Below the pieces are notes generated by a model that was not told the DNA's origin, made no database searches, and saw nothing but the letters and a program-made list of their open reading frames with translations. 64,000 nt of DNA, taken from CF-13 sp036782775. GTDB lineage: Bacteria > Chloroflexota > Dormibacteria > CF-121. Each line of letters begins with the position of its first letter. Positions within the stretch are counted from its first letter, which is position 1. The stretch is taken from NCBI GenBank assembly GCA_036782775.1, contig DAIPYJ010000012.1:1-64000 (forward strand), read 5' to 3'. Positions 1 through 6,844 of the stretch are shown one piece after another. The translations under genes and the position numbers were made by a program.

Positions 1-62
1 ACTCGGACGGGACTTTCACCCGCTAGCCTGGTCCAGTTTCCAGGACGCACCACGCGAGTAGT

Positions 63-1499
63 TTAGGGTCGGCCGCTCAGTCCGGAGCGAAGGATCGACC
101 ACTCCTCGCCGGTCAGGGCGCGGCCGCCGATCAGCGCCACGCTGTAAAGCGCGGCGCCGATGACGACGAGCGCGATCAGCGGCAAGCCCTTCAGCGAATA
201 GACGGCCACACCCATCAGCCCGCCGCTGATCAGGACCCGGCCGATGCTGGTCACCGGGGCCAGCTGCAGCGCCTGCCGCTGGAGGAGCCACCAGCCGCCG
301 AGAAAGAGCGCCAACTCGGTCAGCGTGGATGCGCTCGCCGCGCCGAGCACGCTAAACGGCGGGATCAAGGCGAGATTGAGGACGAGGTTGACGATCAGCG
401 TGGCCACCGTCAAGCGCGTGAAGTCGAGCTGGCGGTTGATCGCGGTCAGGGTGTAGATGAAGGCGTTGTTGACGAACAGGAGCAGCACGGATGGCGCCAG
501 CAGCTGCAGGGCGGGAACCGCGGCATCGAAATGGCCACTGGGGGCGAGCAGGCGGATCAGGGGAAAGGCAAGCACGCCGATTCCGACCGCGAGCGGCACG
601 CCGAGCACGGCCAGCATCTTGTACGACTTCTGGTAGGCAAAGGCGAGCTGCGGCTGACGCGCGGCGGCCACCATCGAGAGCGCGGGAAAGACGGCGCCCA
701 TCGCGGATTGCGGAATCCAGGCCACCGCATCGATGTAGCGGTTGGCCGCTGAATACCAGCCGACCAGCTGGAATCCCTTGAAGAGCTGGAGGAGCACGAC
801 ATCGACCTGGGCGTAAATGCTGGTGATGGTGAAGCCCAGCGCCAGGGGAACGCCGGCGATCAGCAGGCCGCGCAGGAGCGTCATCTCGAATCGAGGCGCC
901 ACCCGCTCGCGCCAGCGTCCGAAGAGCACACCGACCGCGAAGAGGCTGGTAAAGAGATAACTCGCCGAATAACACCAGAGGAAGGCGTCCCAGCCGGCAC
1001 GGCCGTGGATCGCCACGATGGTCAGCGCTAGCACGATCAGCGCCTCGATCACGATGGCGACGGCTTCATAGCCGAGCCGGCCGCGGATGTAGAAGATGGC
1101 CCGCAGCAGGCTCGAGTAGCTGGTGGTTAGGAGCAGCACGAAGCCGGCGACGGTGTAGGGAAGCAGGGCGGGGCTGAGGATGCGAAGGACCAGCGCCAGC
1201 ACCAGGAGGGCGCCCAAGGAGAGCAGCAGCCGAGCGCTGATCAGCGTGCCGAGATAGCGCTTGAAGAGATCGCGGTCTCGCGAGACGTCACGGATGAACA
1301 CCGTCTGCATGCCGAGGTCGGCAATCACGCCGACCAGAGTGACGTAGACCACCATCGCGGCAAAGCGGCCGTACTGCTCCGGTGCGAGGTAACGGAGGAG
1401 CAACGCCACCACCACGAAGACGGCGAGCTTCGCGACCGCCCTCGCGCCGACCACCAGCACGCTGTTGCGCAGCGTGCGGGAGGCGAGGCGCTCGGCCAC
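63..1499 (-). CDS. Polysaccharide flippase (Wzx/MATE-like, MOP superfamily)
   Basis: Integral membrane protein of 478 residues, the usual size for lipid-linked oligosaccharide flippases, which move undecaprenyl-linked glycans across the plasma membrane for surface polymer assembly. The sequence is a chain of hydrophobic segments from about residue 13 to the C-terminus, and the N-terminus (SRTLRNSVLVVGAR, then a segment rich in V and L, then YRYLAPEQYGRF-like residues) is typical of the polysaccharide-synthesis family. The GTG start at 1499 is supported by a -10-like TACAAT that ends 7 nt before it. It stands alone here; envelope glycosyltransferases lie within 5 kb, which fits an exopolysaccharide role. 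The exact substrate cannot be told. Confidence 0.85.
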   Translation of the reverse strand: MAERLASRTLRNSVLVVGARAVAKLAVFVVVALLLRYLAPEQYGRFAAMVVYVTLVGVIADLGMQTVFIRDVSRDRDLFKRYLGTLISARLLLSLGALLVLALVLRILSPALLPYTVAGFVLLLTTSYSSLLRAIFYIRGRLGYEAVAIVIEALIVLALTIVAIHGRAGWDAFLWCYSASYLFTSLFAVGVLFGRWRERVAPRFEMTLLRGLLIAGVPLALGFTITSIYAQVDVVLLQLFKGFQLVGWYSAANRYIDAVAWIPQSAMGAVFPALSMVAAARQPQLAFAYQKSYKMLAVLGVPLAVGIGVLAFPLIRLLAPSGHFDAAVPALQLLAPSVLLLFVNNAFIYTLTAINRQLDFTRLTVATLIVNLVLNLALIPPFSVLGAASASTLTELALFLGGWWLLQRQALQLAPVTSIGRVLISGGLMGVAVYSLKGLPLIALVVIGAALYSVALIGGRALTGEEWSILRSGLSGRP

Positions 1500-1506
1500 G
1501 GCGCGG

Positions 1507-1512
1507 ATTGTA
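1507..1512 (-). promoter_or_regulatory. -10 hexamer of the flippase gene
   Basis: TACAAT on the minus strand, followed by 7 nt and the GTG start at 1499. It is one of many TANNNT elements 6-9 nt before a start in this window, which suggests leaderless transcription. Confidence 0.5.
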
Positions 1513-1573
1513 GTTGAGCTTCACCGGCTGTGCCGGAGCCTGATGACGGAACTTTTCTGCGTCAAACCACGTC

Positions 1574-1579
1574 TAATTT
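1574..1579 (+). promoter_or_regulatory. -10 hexamer of the lipoprotein gene
   Basis: TAATTT followed by 6 nt and the ATG at 1586. It lies in the short divergent gap between the flippase and the lipoprotein genes, only about 60 bp from the flippase -10. Confidence 0.5.
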
Positions 1580-1585
1580 GATGAG

Positions 1586-2005
1586 ATGGCCAGGTTTGCA
1601 CGGGCCCTGATCGCGGTCGCGCTCCTCAGTCTGGTCAGTGGCTGCGCGGCCGGGCCGGCGCTCTTCGGATCGCAAACGGGGACGGTCATCGGCCACGTAA
1701 TGGTCCGCGCCTGCGGCGGCGCCAACCGTGACGATCAAAACGGCTGCCATGTCAGCCCGCGATCCGGAGTGCGGCTCACGTTTTCGACCGACGGATCGAC
1801 ACCTCGATCGGTGGACGTCGACAACAGCGGCGCCTACACGATCGACCTGAGACCTGGAACCTACGCGGTCAAGCTCGATGTGTTTGGCTCCTCGCTCTCA
1901 ACCGGGCCCCGCCCAAAGCCGCCTTTCGCCGGCCCGTCGCGGGTCGTGGTCTCGGCCGGCAAGACGGTGACGGCCGATTTCACCCAGACCATCGAGCTGC
2001 TCTAA
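1586..2005 (+). CDS. Small exported lipoprotein, beta-sandwich-like
   Basis: Predicted 139-residue lipoprotein. A basic N-terminus (MARFARALIA) leads into a hydrophobic core and a lipobox ending LVSGC, so Cys20 should be the lipidated residue. The mature part has a segment resembling a carboxypeptidase-regulatory/transthyretin-like fold: SVDVDNSGAYTIDLRPGTYAVKLDVFG, where the GxYxxxLxPGxY pattern is typical (quoted in parts: DNSGAYTIDLRPG, TYAVKLDVFG). No catalytic residues are evident. Role unknown; it would sit on the outer face of the membrane. The -10-like TAATTT 6 nt before the ATG supports this start. Confidence 0.65.
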   Translation: MARFARALIAVALLSLVSGCAAGPALFGSQTGTVIGHVMVRACGGANRDDQNGCHVSPRSGVRLTFSTDGSTPRSVDVDNSGAYTIDLRPGTYAVKLDVFGSSLSTGPRPKPPFAGPSRVVVSAGKTVTADFTQTIELL

Positions 2006-2021
2006 CGCCTGAGGGCTTGCT

Positions 2022-2027
2022 TAACAT
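2022..2027 (+). promoter_or_regulatory. -10 hexamer of trpS
   Basis: TAACAT followed by exactly 6 nt and the trpS ATG at 2034. There is no Shine-Dalgarno sequence, consistent with a leaderless mRNA. Confidence 0.5.
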
Positions 2028-2033
2028 TCGGGG

Positions 2034-3035
2034 ATGCCTGCGCCGGCAAAGCCTCGCGTCTTCAGCGGCATCCAGCCCAGCGGCGGGCTTCACCTGGGCA
2101 ACTACCTGGGGGCGATCCGCAACTGGGTTCGCGACCAGGACCGGTACGACAACATCTTCTGCATCGTCGACCTGCACGCGATGACGCTGCCCTATGATCC
2201 GACGCTGCTGCAGGAACGCATCCTCGACCTGGCGGCAACCTATATTGCGTCGGGGATTTCGGAGCAACACTCGACCATCTTTGTGCAGTCGCATGTCCCC
2301 GCCCACTCGGAGCTGGCCTGGATTCTGGAGTGCTACACCCCGATGGGCTGGTTGGAGCGGATGGTGGCCTTCAAGGAAAAATCGGGCCGCGAATCGCACG
2401 AACGGGTTGGCGCTGGGCTGCTCGTGTATCCCGTGCTGCAGGCGGCGGACATCATGCTCTACGATGCCAACCTCGTCCCGGTCGGGGAAGATCAGCGCCA
2501 GCATGTCGAGCTGACCCGCGACATCGGGCAGCGCATCAATCAGCGCTTCGGCCCGATTTTTACGCTGCCGGAGGCGCTGATTCAGAAATCGGGCGCGCGG
2601 ATCATGGGACTCGACGATCCAGAAAAAAAGATGAGCAAGAGCCTGGCCGACAAAACGCCCGGCCATGCGGTCTTCATGCTCGACAGCCCGGACACGATCC
2701 GCAAGAAATTTGCCCGGGCGCAGACCGACGCCGAGCCGGCGGTGCGATTCCCAGCCGGCGCCGGGGTCGCGAACCTGATCGAGATCTACCAGACGACCTG
2801 CGGCAAAGAACGGGCCGCCGTCGAGCAGGAGTTTGCCGGCAAGCCGTACAGCGTGCTGAAGAGCCGGGTGGCGGAGGTCGTGATCGAGGCGCTTTCGCCG
2901 ATTCAGCAGCGGTATCGCGAGATTCGCTCAAACGACGCCGCCCTGAAGAGCAAGCTGCGGGCGGCGGCCGAGCGGCTGACGCCGGTCGCGAACGCCACGC
3001 TCGAGCGGGTTCAGCGCGCCGTCGGCCTACGCTGA
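2034..3035 (+). CDS. trpS: Tryptophanyl-tRNA synthetase
   Basis: Cytoplasmic class I aminoacyl-tRNA synthetase that charges tRNA-Trp. It has 333 residues, the normal bacterial length. The N-terminal signature is IQPSGGLHLGNYLGA (about residues 13-27), which is the HIGH-equivalent motif, and the KMSKS loop appears intact near residue 199 in KKMSKSLADK. The mid-region motif GEDQRQHVELTRDI is also characteristic. The ATG at 2034 has a TAACAT hexamer 6 nt upstream. The stop codon overlaps the next reading frame as CTGA, so the following glycosyltransferase may be translated from the same message. Confidence 0.96.
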   Translation: MPAPAKPRVFSGIQPSGGLHLGNYLGAIRNWVRDQDRYDNIFCIVDLHAMTLPYDPTLLQERILDLAATYIASGISEQHSTIFVQSHVPAHSELAWILECYTPMGWLERMVAFKEKSGRESHERVGAGLLVYPVLQAADIMLYDANLVPVGEDQRQHVELTRDIGQRINQRFGPIFTLPEALIQKSGARIMGLDDPEKKMSKSLADKTPGHAVFMLDSPDTIRKKFARAQTDAEPAVRFPAGAGVANLIEIYQTTCGKERAAVEQEFAGKPYSVLKSRVAEVVIEALSPIQQRYREIRSNDAALKSKLRAAAERLTPVANATLERVQRAVGLR

Positions 3036-4270
3036 GAGCACGAACCGCCGGCCTGCTGCCCCTGCCCGCACTGTGCGGAGGGACGCTGGCAGCGGCCGTG
3101 GCGCTCGCGCGTGTCTTTCACTCGGCCCTGACCCGCGGTCCCTCGGGATTGTTCAACGACTTCAACGACTACTGGGCGGCGGCAACCCTGCTCAACCGCG
3201 GCCGCAATCCCTATGACATCACGGCGCTGCACGCGGTCCAGCAGCAGGCAGGGCTATCCAGCGAAACCGGGACCGGCTATTCCTATCCGGTGTTTTTCGC
3301 TGAACTGCTGAGGCCGCTGGCACTGCTCTCCCCGCAATCGGCCGCCTTTATCTTTACCGCCGTCAGCGTGCTGGCCCTGATCCTGGCGGTCGGCCTGCTG
3401 CTGGGTTCGATTCCTGGCGCCGGATGGTGGCTGGCGCTCACGGGTGGCGCCGCGGCCGGTCTCTTTCCGCCGGTGATCGGCTCGCTCTATTTCGGGCAGG
3501 CCAACCTGATCGTCCTCGCGCTGCTGGCGGTGGCCTATCGGTGCGTCATGCCGGGACCAACCGTGGGCATCGCTGGGGCGATCAAGCTCTTCCCGATCGC
3601 CGGATTCCTGGCCGGCGTTGCTCGCCAACGCTGGCGCATGCTGCGAAACGGGGTCCTGACCTTTGTCATCCTGCTGCTGCCACAGCTGTTTGTTCCAGGC
3701 GGTGGGGCGGCAACGGCGGGCTCGTTTCTTGCCCCGGATACCTACTGGAGCAACGTCTCGATCAACGGCTGGCTGAGCCGTCTGGCGATCGCCTCGACCT
3801 GGACGCGCCCACCGCTTCCCGGCCTGCCGGTCGAGGCGGTGATGCTGGTTCTGGTCGCGCTACTGACCGTGGCGACGATCATCGTCTTGCTGCAAGCTCG
3901 CGAGCGCAGCCTCGAAGGCGCGCTGGCGTTGAGCCTCTGGCTCGGCGTCGTGGCCGCGCCGAAGAATTCCTTCTGGAACTTCACGCCGCTGCTGCTCTGC
4001 ATCGTCTACGCCTGGGTGCATCTCGACCGCCGCTGGTGGCTGTTCGCGATCGGCGTCGTCGGATGGCTGCTGCTGGAGGCGCAGGCGCAGCTCGACAGCG
4101 CCCGCGCCACCGTTTATCTCGGCGATCCCTCGCTGACCTGGCTCTCGTCGGCCGGTCTCTACGGCGCCATGGTCATCGGTCTGGTGACGGCCTACATCCT
4201 GCTGCGACCGGCCTCAGGCGATCGACCAGCCAACCGTCACGCTCACCGTCAGCTGGACGTCGGGCGGTGA
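3032..4270 (+). CDS. Glycosyltransferase family 87-like membrane protein (DUF2029)
   Basis: Polytopic membrane protein with the DUF2029/GT87 signature: an N-terminal hydrophobic helix, then DFNDYWAAATLLNRGRNPYD with the acidic residue expected to be catalytic in the first outer loop, followed by about eight more hydrophobic segments. Family members are polyprenol-phosphate-mannose dependent mannosyltransferases or related enzymes acting outside the membrane. No ATG, GTG or TTG occurs early enough to include the first helix; the first usable codon is a CTG at 3032 that overlaps the trpS stop as CTGA. A GTG at 3098 is the fallback but would cut through helix one. The 3' end overlaps the convergent SIMPL gene by 57 nt. 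Confidence 0.75.
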   Translation: MRARTAGLLPLPALCGGTLAAAVALARVFHSALTRGPSGLFNDFNDYWAAATLLNRGRNPYDITALHAVQQQAGLSSETGTGYSYPVFFAELLRPLALLSPQSAAFIFTAVSVLALILAVGLLLGSIPGAGWWLALTGGAAAGLFPPVIGSLYFGQANLIVLALLAVAYRCVMPGPTVGIAGAIKLFPIAGFLAGVARQRWRMLRNGVLTFVILLLPQLFVPGGGAATAGSFLAPDTYWSNVSINGWLSRLAIASTWTRPPLPGLPVEAVMLVLVALLTVATIIVLLQARERSLEGALALSLWLGVVAAPKNSFWNFTPLLLCIVYAWVHLDRRWWLFAIGVVGWLLLEAQAQLDSARATVYLGDPSLTWLSSAGLYGAMVIGLVTAYILLRPASGDRPANRHAHRQLDVGR

Positions 4271-5014
4271 GACCTGGGTCCCGGATGAGCCGGCACTTGC
4301 CGTGGCCGCGCGGATGATGGGAAAGGGATAGGGCGTCGACTCGATATCGGTGATCGAGACGACCGGGCCGAGACGGATGCCTGCGGCATTCGCCATCGCC
4401 CGTGCCTTGACCTGCGCATCGGCAACCGCTTTGGCGAGCGCCTGGGCGCTGGCGGCGCTGTGGTCGGTGATGTCATAGGTGATGCCCTGTACGCTGGTCG
4501 CGCCGCCGGCAACGGCGGCGTCGATCACGGCACCGATCCGGCTCAAGTTGCGGATCGTGACCTGCAGCGTTTGGGTCGCGGTAAAGCCCGTGAGGACTTG
4601 TGGGCTGCTGCGGTAGTCATACTGCGGCCAGACCTGCATACCCAGCGTCTTGATGTCGACCGAGGCGATGCCGGCGCGTTCGATGTGACTCATCGCGCTG
4701 TCAGCGGCCGCGGCATTTTGCGATTCAGCCTGGCTCGCGGTCGGCGCCGTGGTTTGAATGCTCACGACCAGGCGCGCGACGTCGGGGATCACGTCGATGG
4801 TTGCGGACCCGGTGACGATGACAGCGGCTTGTGCGGCAGTCGTCGNNNNNNNNNNCGCGGCCTGTGCCGTCGGGCTCGGTGATGGGATGGTGGTGGCCGC
4901 CTGCGCTCCGGTGGCGCTGAGTCGCGCCGCCGCCCCGGCGAGGAGCAAGAAGGTGAACGAGACTGCGACCGCGAGAGCCAAACGAACAGCATGGCGCGAC
5001 CTGACGGAAAGCAT
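4214..5014 (-). CDS. SIMPL-domain (DUF541) secreted protein, interrupted by scaffold gap
   Basis: Exported protein of the SIMPL/DUF541 (BP26/OMP28-like) family. After a signal peptide (about residues 8-40, ending near TGAQAATT) and a short proline/serine linker, the domain begins with VTGSATIDVIPDVARLVVSI, and ends with a conserved PYPFP segment and a final beta strand. Family members form oligomeric beta-rich periplasmic or surface rings; biochemical role is poorly defined. The linker contains ten Ns (4846-4855), so the true length there is unknown, although the frame stays open on both sides. AGGAGG lies 6 nt before the ATG at 5014, so this gene uses an ordinary ribosome binding site. Confidence 0.8.
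   Translation of the reverse strand: MLSVRSRHAVRLALAVAVSFTFLLLAGAAARLSATGAQAATTIPSPSPTAQAAXXXXTTAAQAAVIVTGSATIDVIPDVARLVVSIQTTAPTASQAESQNAAAADSAMSHIERAGIASVDIKTLGMQVWPQYDYRSSPQVLTGFTATQTLQVTIRNLSRIGAVIDAAVAGGATSVQGITYDITDHSAASAQALAKAVADAQVKARAMANAAGIRLGPVVSITDIESTPYPFPIIRAATASAGSSGTQVSPPDVQLTVSVTVGWSIA
4846..4855. other. Assembly gap (10 N)
   Basis: Ten ambiguous bases inside the linker of the SIMPL gene. The number is probably a placeholder, and the flanks are repetitive Pro/Ala/Thr codons, a usual place for assembly breaks. Confidence 0.98.
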
Positions 5015-5111
5015 TACAACCTCCTGGATCGCGGGTGCGACCGCTTCCTGGGATTTGGACGCGACCGAGCCGGAAAAGTTCCGGGTCTCTACCCTTCGCG
5101 GGCGGCCGTCG

Positions 5112-6668
5112 TCAGGCGGTGCCCTCGATCGTCGGGGTATCGGTTGCTACCTTCTCGGTCACCTTGTACTCGAGGTACATGCCGACCATGAGCCGGGTCT
5201 GCGCTTCCAGCGCGGGGAGCACGCTAAAGACCAGGCCGACGACCGGATAGAGCCCGAGTTGCAGGTACGCCCAGACCTGGTGAAGGTAGCTCCACTCCCG
5301 CGGCATCGGCGGATTGATGCGGCGCTCGACCAGGATGAGCGCCGCGATGTTGAGGAACGCGATGTTGATCAACATGAAGGCCCAGAATCCGAGATTCTCG
5401 GCGCGTGTCGAAAGGTTCCAGTCGAGCTGGAGCATGCGGGGCAGCGCGGCGCCAAACAAGAGCAGCACGGGGAGCGTCGTCCAGGTCAGGTGGTTGAAGA
5501 CCATGTAGCCATAGCGCCGGGCGCGCAGCCACAGCGGAATCTCGGAGTGGCGCAGCAGCCGCACGGTGACGTAGGGCACGTCGCTGACACCCCAGGCCCA
5601 GCGCTTGATCTGGTTGTACTGGTTGGCGTGAGTCTTGGCGCGCTCCCAGAAGACGCCGCGGTCGGCGGCCTCGGGCGCGTCGCCATAGACAGGCAAAAAG
5701 ACCGGCACCATCTTCATTCCCCCGTGAGTGGCGAAGAAGGATTTCCAGTAGAAGCGCGAATCTTCCGGGATGACGTCGTCGTCCCAGTAGCCGGCGTTGA
5801 TGACCAGCTGAAGCGACATCGAGTAGCTGCTGAACGCCACGAGGCGGTCCGGGCGCGAGGAGAGAAACATCTGCCACTGGGTCGCGGCGCTCGCCATGAT
5901 GCGGACGGCGAACGGCACGCGCCAGAGATTGTTGTGAAACATCGGGATCGGCTCGTAGATGCATTCGAGCCGCCGCGGATCGGTCACGAAGTGATGGGTG
6001 ACGTAGGCGAAATACTGTGGATGCACCCGGAAGTCTGAGTCGAGGTCGGTGATGATCACCGATGCCGGGTCGAGGCCCATGACGTCCAGCTCGCGCCGGA
6101 GGACCGGACCGCCGTAGGCCATCGCCGCCGACTTGCCCACGACGATGCCCGGCAGCAGCGGGTCTTTGATGTGGATCAGGGCGCGGAGCCTCGCACCGAA
6201 CTCATCCTGGAGGCGCCGGACGTTTTCCCAGCCCGGGCGGTCGCTCTCGCGGGTGATGATCGCCACCACCTTGTTTTCGGCCGGGTACTCGGCCTCGGCG
6301 ATCGCGCGCACCGTCTCGCGCAGGATCGCGTAGGGCTCCGTGTAGGTGGGGATCAGGACCGCATGGACGATCCGCCGTGGATCGGGCTGGGCAGGGCCAG
6401 GGGTGAGCTCGAGGCAGCGCTGCCACCAATCGATTCGCCGGGCCGCCTTCATCTTGCGGTAGGTACTGCGGATGCCCAGGACGACGACGGCGGTGCGGAC
6501 GAACCAGTAGATGTCGATCACGAAGATGGCCAGCGCGATGTAGGGCGCAAAGAGAAACGAGGCGACGATCGGCGCGATCAGAATGGTCCAGGTCAGTGCC
6601 CCCGGAGCGATCTCCAGCGCCCGCTGGATGCGACGTTCAGATGGAGTGAGAGAGGCTGCCCTGACCAT
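5112..6668 (-). CDS. Membrane glycosyltransferase family 2, cellulose-synthase-like
   Basis: Processive-type GT2 enzyme of 518 residues. Two N-terminal membrane helices (about 24-65) precede the catalytic domain, which starts with HAVLIPTYTEP (102-112). The metal/nucleotide motif DLDSD is at 208-212, the catalytic-base motif PEDS at 301-304 and the acceptor-channel motif QIKRWAWG at 353-360; four C-terminal hydrophobic segments follow. This D, DxD, ED, QxxRW order defines cellulose/hyaluronan synthase-like proteins, but no PilZ domain or BcsB partner is present, so the polymer is unknown. A TAGCCT hexamer lies 9 nt before the ATG at 6668. It probably builds a surface polysaccharide. Confidence 0.85.
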   Translation of the reverse strand: MVRAASLTPSERRIQRALEIAPGALTWTILIAPIVASFLFAPYIALAIFVIDIYWFVRTAVVVLGIRSTYRKMKAARRIDWWQRCLELTPGPAQPDPRRIVHAVLIPTYTEPYAILRETVRAIAEAEYPAENKVVAIITRESDRPGWENVRRLQDEFGARLRALIHIKDPLLPGIVVGKSAAMAYGGPVLRRELDVMGLDPASVIITDLDSDFRVHPQYFAYVTHHFVTDPRRLECIYEPIPMFHNNLWRVPFAVRIMASAATQWQMFLSSRPDRLVAFSSYSMSLQLVINAGYWDDDVIPEDSRFYWKSFFATHGGMKMVPVFLPVYGDAPEAADRGVFWERAKTHANQYNQIKRWAWGVSDVPYVTVRLLRHSEIPLWLRARRYGYMVFNHLTWTTLPVLLLFGAALPRMLQLDWNLSTRAENLGFWAFMLINIAFLNIAALILVERRINPPMPREWSYLHQVWAYLQLGLYPVVGLVFSVLPALEAQTRLMVGMYLEYKVTEKVATDTPTIEGTA

Positions 6669-6721
6669 CCTGACTACAGGCTAGGGCAACCGCCGAACTG
6701 GCGGGCAGGCGTATTTGGCGC

Positions 6722-6764
6722 TATACTGGGGCCGGGTTTAGACAGGTCGCCAATTTGGCCTGTC
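6722..6764 (+). promoter_or_regulatory. Candidate promoter -10 and inverted repeat upstream of the helicase operon
   Basis: TATACT at 6722-6727 is a good -10. Just downstream, GACAG (6741-6745) and GCCAA (6749-6753) pair with TTGGC (6755-6759) and CTGTC (6760-6764), giving a two-part dyad with a 3-nt bulge. It may be an operator or an mRNA hairpin. No convincing -35 was found. Confidence 0.4.
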
Positions 6765-6844
6765 CGACGCTCCGCAGAAGGGGTGGCTGCTGTCGGCCCA
6801 CCTGTGAAGCCAGGCCCAATCTTTATGCGCCATAAGGAGCGCCA

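Noticed and set aside
2330..3031. 5' extension of the GT87 frame inside trpS
   Set aside because: The frame is open but overlaps trpS out of phase; the true N-terminus is near 3032.
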